Below are positions 54,232 to 62,198 of a stretch of 64,000 nt of DNA, one piece after another. The position numbers and the translations under genes are program-made. The notes under the pieces are model-generated. The model did no database searches and was not told the DNA's origin. It saw only the letters and a list, made by a program, of their open reading frames with translations. This stretch comes from an uncultured Paracoccaceae bacterium (GTDB lineage: Bacteria; Pseudomonadota; Alphaproteobacteria; Rhodobacterales; Rhodobacteraceae): contig CANMKB010000001.1 in NCBI GenBank assembly GCA_947498415.1, positions 682,001 to 746,000 on the forward strand. Reading direction: 5' to 3'. How positions within the stretch are numbered: the first letter of the stretch is position 1; every line of letters starts with the position of its first letter.

Positions 54232-55974
54232 ATGTTTAATCCGAATAGCCTAGGGGCTCGGTATACGCGTGTCATGCACCGTGTGCATGCCCGCTTCAGT
54301 TCATTGGCGCGTCCAGCGACGCTGTTTACGTCAATGCCAGAGCCCAGAACAATTGGCATCTTTGCCAAGGGCCGTCAGATTCTGGCGGGCAATTATCTAT
54401 TCGCTGGCCACCTCGTCGAGGCACGAGATATGTCGGTGTGGGCAATTTCCGCTCCTGACATTGAATTCGCCCAAGATCTTCATGGATTTGCTTGGCTTGA
54501 TGATGTCGCCGCCGTGGGCGATTCCAAGGCGCTTAAACTGGCGCAGTCGTCTGTCTGGGAATGGATTGATCATTATGGTGGTGGGCGTGGTCCCGGTTGG
54601 ACACCCGAGCTGGCAGGCCGTCGATTGATCCGTTGGATCAACCATGCTGTTTTCCTGATGCGAGGGACAGAAAAAAGGCAAACGGATGCGTTTTACAGAT
54701 CTCTTGGTCAGCAAACGATCTTTTTGGCGCGACGTTGGCACGCTTCGGCGCCCGGTCTGTGCCGATTTGAGGCGCTTTCGGGCTTGATCTACGCAGGGCT
54801 TGCTTTGGAAGGCATGTCGAAACATGTGGATGGCGCACTGAAAGCTTTGGCCAAAGAATGTAAATCACAGATCGACCACCAAGGGGGTATTGGAACGCGA
54901 AATCCCGAAGAGTTGCTTGAAATCTTCACGTTGCTTACATGGGTGGGTGCCGCGATGACAGAGGCGGGAAAACCTGTTTCGCCCGAACTGGTCGCGTCTA
55001 TCAAGCGGATTGCGCCAACCCTACGCACCCTTCGTCATGCGGACGGTGGACTCGCACGGTTTCATGGAGGTGGTCGAGGGCTAGAGGGCCGTCTGGATTC
55101 GGCGTTGGCGGCGAGCGAGATCAAAGAGCGTCAGGCGGACGGTTTAGCGATGGGGTATGCGCGCTTGTCTGCGGGGCGCACCAGCATGGTTGTGGATTCA
55201 AGTCCTCCGCCGACTGGTAACTATTCGCTTAGCGCTCATGCGTCGACTTTGGCATTCGAGCTGACCAGCGGGCGCAGGCCGGTTGTTGTGAATTGTGGTT
55301 CAGGCGGAAGCTTTGGCGAAGACTGGCGGCGCGCTGGTCGGGCAACACCAAGCCATTCGACATTGTCTCTAGATGGTTTTTCATCTGCACGCTTAGGCGA
55401 AACATCTAACGGCTGGCGGCAAGAGCAATTGATCGATGCCCCCAAGGATGTCCCGATTCAAATGAGTCATGCCTCTGATGGGTTACGGTTTGAGGGTGGT
55501 CACGATGGCTATCAATCGACGCATGGTCTGACTCACGCACGAACGCTTGAGCTTACATTTGATGGTGCTGGATTGGCTGGCGAAGACCTTTTGCTGGCGA
55601 TGGATGACCCATCAAAACGTCAATTTGACCGCGTGCTAGACGCGAAATCATTGCAGGGTGTGCCCTTTCAAATCCGATTCCATTTACATCCTGACGTGGA
55701 TGCAACTCTCGATATGGGCGGGGCTGCAATCTCTGTGGCGCTCAAAAGTGGAGAGATTTGGGTGTTTCGGCACAATTCAGGCGGGCAATTACGGCTTGAA
55801 CCTTCTGTTTATCTAGAAAAAGGGCGATTAAAGCCACGTGCGGCTAAACAGATTGTTCTATCTGGCGTCGCAATAGAGTATGCGACCCGCATCCGGTGGT
55901 CATTGTCGAAAGCGCAGGGAACTGCAATTTCGATACGAGACCTGAACCGGGATGAGCTGGACCTGACACACTGA
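54232..55974 (+). CDS. Heparinase II/III-family protein
   Basis: This 580-residue protein has an alpha/alpha toroid half (about residues 60-330; GPGWTPELAGRRLIRWINHAVFL) and a C-terminal beta-sandwich half with PVVVNCGSGGSFGEDWRRAGRATPSHSTLSLDG (about 345-380), the heparinase II/III-like domain. Characterised members are uronic-acid polysaccharide lyases (heparin, alginate, ulvan-type). No signal peptide is clear, so an intracellular or non-lyase role is possible. The gene sits 18 bases before purH. Confidence 0.87.
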   Translation: MFNPNSLGARYTRVMHRVHARFSSLARPATLFTSMPEPRTIGIFAKGRQILAGNYLFAGHLVEARDMSVWAISAPDIEFAQDLHGFAWLDDVAAVGDSKALKLAQSSVWEWIDHYGGGRGPGWTPELAGRRLIRWINHAVFLMRGTEKRQTDAFYRSLGQQTIFLARRWHASAPGLCRFEALSGLIYAGLALEGMSKHVDGALKALAKECKSQIDHQGGIGTRNPEELLEIFTLLTWVGAAMTEAGKPVSPELVASIKRIAPTLRTLRHADGGLARFHGGGRGLEGRLDSALAASEIKERQADGLAMGYARLSAGRTSMVVDSSPPPTGNYSLSAHASTLAFELTSGRRPVVVNCGSGGSFGEDWRRAGRATPSHSTLSLDGFSSARLGETSNGWRQEQLIDAPKDVPIQMSHASDGLRFEGGHDGYQSTHGLTHARTLELTFDGAGLAGEDLLLAMDDPSKRQFDRVLDAKSLQGVPFQIRFHLHPDVDATLDMGGAAISVALKSGEIWVFRHNSGGQLRLEPSVYLEKGRLKPRAAKQIVLSGVAIEYATRIRWSLSKAQGTAISIRDLNRDELDLTH

Positions 55975-55992
55975 CATTGGACTTCTGACCTA

Positions 55993-57582
55993 ATGACCGA
56001 TCTGACCCCTATCCGCCGTGCGCTGATTTCTGTTTCCGACAAAACCGGATTGATTGAGCTGGGCCAAGCGCTTTCTGCGCGTGGCGTTGAACTGCTCTCA
56101 ACTGGTGGTTCTGCCAAAGCACTGCGCGATGCGGGTCTGACCGTGAAAGACGTTGCAGACGTCACTGGCTTTCCTGAAATGATGGACGGCCGTGTAAAGA
56201 CACTGCACCCTAAGGTGCACGGTGGCCTTCTTGCGCTACGTTCCAATGACGCGCATGTCGCGGCAATGGATGAGCATGGCATTGATCCAATCGATCTTCT
56301 GGTTGTGAACTTGTACCCGTTCGAAGCAACGGTTGCTGCTGGTGGCGACTATGAGACCTGCATCGAAAACATCGACATTGGCGGCCCTGCGATGATCCGA
56401 GCGGCGGCCAAGAACCATGGCGACGTTGCTGTGGTTGTTGATGTACAAGATTATGATGGCTTGCTGACCGAACTGGATGCGAACGACGGCAACACCACAT
56501 TGGCCTTCCGCAAGAAGCTTGCCCAAACCGCTTATGCGCGCACTGGCGCCTATGACGCGGCCGTTTCTAATTGGATGGCAAGCGCGATTGGCGAAGAAAC
56601 ACCACGTCGCCGTGCCGTCGCAGGCGAGCTTGTTCAAACCCTGCGTTATGGCGAAAACAGCCACCAAAAGGCTGCGTTTTACACAGATGGTTCTGGCCGT
56701 CAGGGTGTGGCGACTGCAAAACAGCTGCAAGGGAAAGAGCTGTCCTATAACAACATCAATGATACGGATGCCGCGTTTGAGCTGGTTGCTGAGTTCGATC
56801 CCGCCAATGGCCCAGCCGTTGCGATTATCAAACATGCAAACCCATGTGGCGTGGCTGTCGGTGCAACACTGGTCGAAGCGTATCAAAAGGCATTTGACTG
56901 TGACCGGACGTCTGCCTTTGGCGGGATTGTTGCGCTAAACCAGCCTTTGGATGCAGAAACCGCGAAAAAGATCACCGAGATCTTTACCGAAGTGGTCATC
57001 GCGCCAGGTGCGTCTGATGAAGCAAAAGACATCTTTGCAGCGAAAAAGAACCTGCGCCTTTTGCTAACCGATGGTCTACCTGATCCACGCAAGCCGATCA
57101 TGGCGTATAAGCAGGTCGCCGGTGGTATGCTGATCCAAGACAAAGACGTGGGCGCCGTCGCCCCTGAAGAGTTGAAGGTCGTTACAAAAGTCGCGCCAAC
57201 TGACGAACAGATGCAAGACCTTCAGTTTGCTTGGAAAGTGGCCAAGCACGTGAAGTCTAACGCGATTGTTTATGTGAAAAATGGCGCAACCGTTGGAGTT
57301 GGTGCAGGCCAAATGAGCCGTCTTGATAGTGCAAATGTTGCCGCCGCAAAAGCAGGGCGCATGGCCGCAGAGCTTGGTCTGGATGAAAGTCTCGCGAAAG
57401 GGTCAGCTGTGGCCTCTGATGCATTCTTCCCATTCGCAGATGGTTTGCTTGAGGCCGCGGCGGCGGGGGGTACATGTGTGATTCAGCCAGGTGGCTCTAT
57501 GCGTGACCAAGAAGTCATCGACGCGGCAGACGAAGCTGGAATAGCAATGGTCTTTACAGGCATGCGCCACTTCCGCCACTAA
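55993..57582 (+). CDS. purH: Bifunctional AICAR transformylase/IMP cyclohydrolase
   Basis: PurH carries out the last two steps of IMP synthesis. The 529 residues show the N-terminal cyclohydrolase (MGS-like) domain (about 1-200; [40 protein letters not shown]) and the C-terminal transformylase (about 200-529; [41 protein letters not shown]). Length and motifs are complete. It starts 18 bases after the heparinase-like stop and is followed by a hairpin at 57592. Confidence 0.97.
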   Translation: MTDLTPIRRALISVSDKTGLIELGQALSARGVELLSTGGSAKALRDAGLTVKDVADVTGFPEMMDGRVKTLHPKVHGGLLALRSNDAHVAAMDEHGIDPIDLLVVNLYPFEATVAAGGDYETCIENIDIGGPAMIRAAAKNHGDVAVVVDVQDYDGLLTELDANDGNTTLAFRKKLAQTAYARTGAYDAAVSNWMASAIGEETPRRRAVAGELVQTLRYGENSHQKAAFYTDGSGRQGVATAKQLQGKELSYNNINDTDAAFELVAEFDPANGPAVAIIKHANPCGVAVGATLVEAYQKAFDCDRTSAFGGIVALNQPLDAETAKKITEIFTEVVIAPGASDEAKDIFAAKKNLRLLLTDGLPDPRKPIMAYKQVAGGMLIQDKDVGAVAPEELKVVTKVAPTDEQMQDLQFAWKVAKHVKSNAIVYVKNGATVGVGAGQMSRLDSANVAAAKAGRMAAELGLDESLAKGSAVASDAFFPFADGLLEAAAAGGTCVIQPGGSMRDQEVIDAADEAGIAMVFTGMRHFRH

Positions 57583-57591
57583 TACATAATA

Positions 57592-57622
57592 TTGGCCCGC
57601 CGCGCACGGGGAGGCGGGCCAA
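57592..57622. repeat. GC-rich hairpin after purH
   Basis: TTGGCCCGCC pairs with GGCGGGCCAA around an 11-base loop, 10 bases after the purH stop. No T-run follows, so it may stabilise or pause the transcript rather than end it before lspA. Confidence 0.5.
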
Positions 57623-57726
57623 AGTTCAATACGGCTCCCAGCAAGAGGCCTAAAATGGCCCGGCCAGGGAATGCAGAAACATCTGCGACAGGGCATCTTC
57701 GGGTGCGATGAAAAAGGAAACGAGCC

Positions 57727-58197
57727 ATGAGACTCGTATTTTGGGCAGGATTTTGGGCATTTCTCGTCGACCAGGCGAGCAAATATCTTGTGGTTCACGC
57801 GTTGGATTTGCGCGAAATCGGCAAGATCGAAGTGCTTCCTCCGCTGTTGAATTTCCACATGGCGTGGAATCAAGGGATCAATTTTGGGTTACTGTCCAAC
57901 AGTGCAGATGCCGCAAAATGGGTTTTGATTGCTGTGGCGCTCGGGATCAGCGGGTTTGTGTATTACTGGGTCTATAAAGATCGCCCCGGAAACAAAGGTT
58001 TGATCGCTGCAGGGCTTCTTATTGGTGGCGCCTTGGGCAACGTGGTCGACCGCTTGCTATATGGCGCTGTTGCCGACTTTTTGAATATGTCCTGCTGTGG
58101 CATCTACAATCCGTATGCCTTTAATGTCGCTGATATCGCAATTTTTGCTGGTGCTCTTGGATTGGCGATTTGGGGTGGTACGCAAAAGCAGGCGTGA
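57727..58197 (+). CDS. lspA: Prolipoprotein signal peptidase
   Basis: LspA cuts the signal peptide of lipid-modified prolipoproteins in the inner membrane. The 156-residue protein has four membrane segments and the aspartyl protease pair: GNVVDRLLYGAVADF (about residues 104-118) and FNVADIAIFAGA (about 132-143), with the catalytic Asp in each. NQGINFGLL is the other conserved loop. AAAGGAAA precedes the ATG. Several lipoproteins in this window (LptE, DUF3576, DUF3035, the SLT protein) are potential substrates. Confidence 0.96.
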   Translation: MRLVFWAGFWAFLVDQASKYLVVHALDLREIGKIEVLPPLLNFHMAWNQGINFGLLSNSADAAKWVLIAVALGISGFVYYWVYKDRPGNKGLIAAGLLIGGALGNVVDRLLYGAVADFLNMSCCGIYNPYAFNVADIAIFAGALGLAIWGGTQKQA

Positions 58198-58247
58198 CCT
58201 TCTTTAATTGATGCGTTAAAGCTTTCGGAAATGGCAGGAGTAATGTG

Positions 58248-58763
58248 ATGCGCATTTCACGAGCGATGATCTTTGGATTGGCCCTTTTGGTATCTGCGTG
58301 TGCCAACGAAAAAGGTATTCGAGTTCTATCCTCTGGCGACAGCGGACCTGATGAGTTTGCAATTATTCCTTCTAAACCATTGGCAACTCCTGAGGACTAT
58401 GCAGCCTTGCCCGAGCCCACTCCGGGTGGTGCCAACCTAACAGACCAAGATCCACTCAGCGACGCCGTTGCGGCCCTTGGTGGTCGTGGTGAGCGAAACG
58501 CAGCAGGGCAGGGTATTCCGGCTGGGGATACGGCCTTGATCAGCTATGCGGCACGCCGCGGTAGTGGCGCGGGTATCAGGGAAGCACTTGCCGGTGATGA
58601 TGAGATCATTCGCAGCCGCTTTGATCGCTTTACCGGATGGCGTTTGGCGCGAGCCGATCGCTATAACGATGTCTATCGCCGCTATCATCTGAATCCTTAT
58701 CGTGAATTGGCGTTCTGGCGCTCGCGTGGTGTGAAAACACCAACTGCACCTTCCCAACCCTAA
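58248..58763 (+). CDS. DUF3035 lipoprotein
   Basis: This 171-residue protein has a lipoprotein signal ending at LVSACANEK (Cys18) and the conserved DUF3035 segment PDEFAIIPSKPLATPEDYAALPEPTPGG (about residues 37-65). The C-terminal part is Arg-rich (RADRYNDVYRRYHLNPYRELAFWRSRG). The family has no known function and is largely alphaproteobacterial, usually just after lspA and before the M16 peptidases, as here. AGGAG sits seven bases before the ATG. Confidence 0.9.
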   Translation: MRISRAMIFGLALLVSACANEKGIRVLSSGDSGPDEFAIIPSKPLATPEDYAALPEPTPGGANLTDQDPLSDAVAALGGRGERNAAGQGIPAGDTALISYAARRGSGAGIREALAGDDEIIRSRFDRFTGWRLARADRYNDVYRRYHLNPYRELAFWRSRGVKTPTAPSQP

Positions 58764-58852
58764 GCGAGAATGTTCTCACAAAAGCGTTGAAAGGGTTGAA
58801 GCCCTGACGGTGCGGCGTAACTATCACTCTTATACAACAAGAGGAGTGTTAC

Positions 58853-60196
58853 ATGCGTCGCATGATGATGTTGGCCGGGCTATTTGCTTTGTCAGCACTG
58901 CCCATCCGGGCCCAAGAGATGGTGACAGACTTTGTGCTCGGCAACGGCATGCAGGTTGTTGTGGTAGAAGATCACCGCGCACCCGTGGTGATGCATATGG
59001 TCTGGTACAAGGCGGGTTCAGCCGATGAACAGCCTGGCGTTTCTGGTGTCGCCCATTTTCTAGAGCACTTGTTGTTCAAAGCGACGGACACGCTTGAATC
59101 TGGTGAATTCTCTGAAGTTGTTTCAGCCAATGGTGGCCGTGACAACGCGTTCACCAGCTATGACTATACCGCCTATTATCAGCGTGTCGCCTCCGACAGG
59201 CTTGAATTGATGATGAAGATGGAAAGCGACCGGATGGTCAACATCCGTTTGACCGAAGACGACATCCTGACAGAGCGCGATGTGATTATCGAAGAGCGCA
59301 ATCAGCGTACCGAAAACAGCGCCGGCGCCTTGTTTCGGGAACAACGCAGCGCCGCCCAGTATTTGAACCATCGCTATGGTGTTCCAATCATTGGCTGGCG
59401 GCATGAGATGGAGCAGCTCGATCTACAAGATGCGCTCTCTTATTACGAACAATACTATGCACCGAATAATGCAATTTTGGTTGTGGCGGGTGATGTTTAC
59501 CCAGACGAGGTAAAGGCGCTTGCTGAACAGTATTACGGTGTGATCCCAGCAAACCCAGATTTGCCCGAACGTTTGCGCCCACAAGAGCCGCCTCATACTT
59601 CCGCTCGTCGGATGGAGTTTCGTGACCCGCGCGTTGCGCAAGAGTATGTGACACAATCGTTCTTGGCGCCTGAGCGCGATAGTGGAGATCAGAAAGAAGC
59701 AGCGGCTTTGACGCTATTGGCGCAGGTTCTGGGCAGCGGCCCTAATTCTGTGCTGGCGAGAAAGCTTCAGTTTGGATCCAAGCAAGCGGTCTATGTTTCT
59801 TCGTTTTATAACGGTGTGTCCCTTGATGACACGACGTTTGATCTGATTATCGTACCCGCAAATGGTGTGTCTTTGCGCGAAGCCGAAGATGCGATGGGGG
59901 CAGCGATTGAGCAGTTCTTACAAGACGGAGTTGATCCGGAACACTTAAAGCGCATCAAGATGCAGCTTCGGGCTGAACAGATTTACGCACGTGATGCAGC
60001 AGATTCTGTTGGTAATCGCTATGGGCGTGCTCTGACAAGTGGTCTGAACATTCAGGATGTTCAAGAGTGGCCTGAAATTTTGCAGGCCGTCACTGAGGCA
60101 GAAATCATCGAGGCGGCCAAGCGGGTGTTTAACCCAGATCGCTCCGTGACGGGCTGGTTGTTGCGCCCGACATCAAACCAAGAGGTGACGCAATGA
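58853..60196 (+). CDS. M16 zinc peptidase, catalytic subunit type
   Basis: This 447-residue protein has a signal peptide (cut after PIRA before QEMV, residue 20) and the inverzincin zinc site HFLEH at residues 68-72, with the third ligand in the downstream ERDVIIEERNQR region. M16 peptidases cut small peptides in a clamshell dimer, here in the periplasm. It is coupled by a 4-base overlap to a second M16 protein that lacks the zinc site, giving the mixed catalytic/non-catalytic pair seen in mitochondrial processing peptidase and bacterial PqqL/YmxG relatives. AGAGGAG precedes the start. Confidence 0.93.
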   Translation: MRRMMMLAGLFALSALPIRAQEMVTDFVLGNGMQVVVVEDHRAPVVMHMVWYKAGSADEQPGVSGVAHFLEHLLFKATDTLESGEFSEVVSANGGRDNAFTSYDYTAYYQRVASDRLELMMKMESDRMVNIRLTEDDILTERDVIIEERNQRTENSAGALFREQRSAAQYLNHRYGVPIIGWRHEMEQLDLQDALSYYEQYYAPNNAILVVAGDVYPDEVKALAEQYYGVIPANPDLPERLRPQEPPHTSARRMEFRDPRVAQEYVTQSFLAPERDSGDQKEAAALTLLAQVLGSGPNSVLARKLQFGSKQAVYVSSFYNGVSLDDTTFDLIIVPANGVSLREAEDAMGAAIEQFLQDGVDPEHLKRIKMQLRAEQIYARDAADSVGNRYGRALTSGLNIQDVQEWPEILQAVTEAEIIEAAKRVFNPDRSVTGWLLRPTSNQEVTQ

Positions 60197-61488
60197 AGCA
60201 CTTTGTAGCAGCTGCGATTGTTTTCTTTGCGGCGCTTCCTGCGCGCGCAGAGATCGCCATTCAAGATGTGGTCACGCCGAACGGAACGCGGACTTGGTTG
60301 GTGGAAGAGCATTCTATTCCTTTTGTCGCGCTCGAGCTGCGCTTTAAAGGTGGTGGAACGTTAGACGCCCCCGGAAAACGCGGCGCAACCAACTTGATGA
60401 TGGGCCTTCTGGAAGAGGGCACCGGAGAGATGAATGCAATGGATTTTGCTCGTGCAGCAGAGGAGCTGGCAGCAGATTTCAGCTATGATGCTTATGATGA
60501 TGCCATCAGCATCTCTGCGCGGTTCCTGACCGAGAATAGGGATCAAGCCGTCGCGCTTTTGCGCAAATCTGTTGTAGAGCCACGCTTTGATCAGGTGTCG
60601 ATAGATCGCGTGCGCGAGCAAGTGATTTCCGGCATTCGTTCGGATGATAAGAACCCAGACCGTATCGCTTCGCAAACCTTCGACGGGCTGGCGTTTGGTG
60701 ATCACCCTTATGCGACCTCGTTAAATGGCACTGAGGAAAGTGTCGGTGCACTGACCCGCGACGATATCGTTGAGGCGCATCAAAATGCGCTCGCTTTGGA
60801 TCGGGTCTATGTTTCTGCGGTCGGTGACATTACTGCAGATGAACTTGGGCGATTGGTTGACGAGCTGCTGGCTGGTCTGCCGGAAACAGGTGCGCCGTTC
60901 CCCGCTCAAGCGCAATACCGTTTAGAAGGTGGTCAAACGCTTGTTGATTTCGCAACCCCTCAGTCCGTCGCAATCTTTGGTCACGAAGGAATTGAACGTG
61001 ACGACCCAGATTTCTTTGCAGCTTACGTGCTGAATGTGATCTTAGGCGGTGGAAGCTTTGACAGCCGCCTGATGACCGAGGTGCGTGAGAAACGCGGTCT
61101 AACCTATGGCGTAAATACTTTCTTGATCCCCAAGGATCTTGGGAGCCTGTATTTGGGTAGCGTCGCATCTGCAAACGATCGTATTTCGCAAGCTGTCGAA
61201 GTCATCGAGTCTGAATGGGCCCGCATGGCAAACGAGGGCCCGACACAGGCCGAATTGGATAAAGCAAAGACGTTTCTAACGGGTGCATATCCATTGCGGT
61301 TTGATGGCAACGGGCCCATCGCCAATATCCTTGTCGGAATGCAGATGGATGACTTGCCGATTGATTATGCGGCCACCCGAAATGACAAAGTGAATGCCGT
61401 AACGCTTGACGATGTAAAGCGTGTGGCAAAGCGCATTTTGCGCCCTGAAGATTTGCATTTTGTAATCGTTGGACAGCCTAAGATCTAA
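60193..61488 (+). CDS. M16 peptidase homologue without the zinc motif
   Basis: This 431-residue protein has a signal peptide (cut after ARAE-like ending, about residue 19) and the M16 fold, but the HxxEH position reads NLMMGLLEEG. It keeps the glycine-rich RLMTEVREKRGLTYGVNTF segment (about residues 296-314) used for substrate or partner contact. It is probably the non-catalytic partner of the upstream M16 protein, with which it overlaps by 4 bases. Confidence 0.92.
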   Translation: MKHFVAAAIVFFAALPARAEIAIQDVVTPNGTRTWLVEEHSIPFVALELRFKGGGTLDAPGKRGATNLMMGLLEEGTGEMNAMDFARAAEELAADFSYDAYDDAISISARFLTENRDQAVALLRKSVVEPRFDQVSIDRVREQVISGIRSDDKNPDRIASQTFDGLAFGDHPYATSLNGTEESVGALTRDDIVEAHQNALALDRVYVSAVGDITADELGRLVDELLAGLPETGAPFPAQAQYRLEGGQTLVDFATPQSVAIFGHEGIERDDPDFFAAYVLNVILGGGSFDSRLMTEVREKRGLTYGVNTFLIPKDLGSLYLGSVASANDRISQAVEVIESEWARMANEGPTQAELDKAKTFLTGAYPLRFDGNGPIANILVGMQMDDLPIDYAATRNDKVNAVTLDDVKRVAKRILRPEDLHFVIVGQPKI

Positions 61489-61505
61489 CAGGTTTTAAAT
61501 CCTTC

Positions 61506-61528
61506 CCAGGGGCCTTAGAGGCCCTTGG
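61506..61528. terminator. Hairpin after the M16 pair
   Basis: CCAGGGGCC pairs with GGCCCTTGG, with one wobble pair and a 5-base loop. It overlaps the end of the minus-strand NAD(P)-binding gene. No T-run follows, so it is a weak convergent terminator. Confidence 0.5.
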
Positions 61529-62198
61529 TGAGTCTTTGAAACGCATCCCATTCCAGGATTTCTATCCCAGACGCCTTAGTCGCTAAGTTTAACGCGAATG
61601 CTTGTCCAAGCTGTTTTATCGCTATGCCACGATACTTGCGCAGCGGCCCAGACAACAATGGGTTTAGACGGGGCCAGATTTTCAAGACAAGTGCCTGACC
61701 TAATCCATATCGGTTATGAGGCGTAATGATATTGCTGGGGTGAAACAGGCTTAGCCTGATGAAATTCATTTTCATCAACGCAGCTTCGAGTTCGCCTTTG
61801 CTTCGCAAGAAAAATACCCGGGATTTGGGTGATGCTCCGACGGATGACAAAAGCTGAAAATGCCCAACACCTGCATCAACACAGGCTTGACCAAAGTCTA
61901 TGACCGCATCTCGGTCAATTTTCACGAATTCTTCGCGCGTCACTTTAGAAGGTGCGCCGACACCCAGCGTGCAAATGGCAACGTCGTCACCATTTATTAG
62001 ATGTGAGTATGTGGATGCGTCGAGAGGGCCGACGATGTGTTCTCTGAGCTTCTCTGAAGTCACATCTGTGATCGGCCGTCTTGTCAGGGCCGTTATGGTT
62101 TTGACTTGAGGCATCTGGTCAAGCGCCACGATCACCTCGGAGCCCACCGCACCGGTGGCTCCGAGAAGGACAATGTTCAGGCTGTCAGCTTTGGTCAT
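61515..62198 (-). CDS. NAD(P)-binding atypical SDR/NAD(P)H-quinone-type oxidoreductase
   Basis: This 227-residue Rossmann-fold protein has the nucleotide-binding LLGATGAVGSEVI (about residues 9-21), a central CTLGVG and VGHFQLLSSVGAS, then SLFHPSNIITPHNRYG. It resembles NAD(P)H-binding (NmrA/HTATIP2-like) members more than true epimerases, and the YxxxK catalytic pair is not evident. It is coupled to the upstream aldehyde dehydrogenase (ATGA overlap), so it may handle a product or cofactor of the same pathway. The ATG at 62198 fits that overlap. Confidence 0.82.
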   Translation of the reverse strand: MTKADSLNIVLLGATGAVGSEVIVALDQMPQVKTITALTRRPITDVTSEKLREHIVGPLDASTYSHLINGDDVAICTLGVGAPSKVTREEFVKIDRDAVIDFGQACVDAGVGHFQLLSSVGASPKSRVFFLRSKGELEAALMKMNFIRLSLFHPSNIITPHNRYGLGQALVLKIWPRLNPLLSGPLRKYRGIAIKQLGQAFALNLATKASGIEILEWDAFQRLTKGL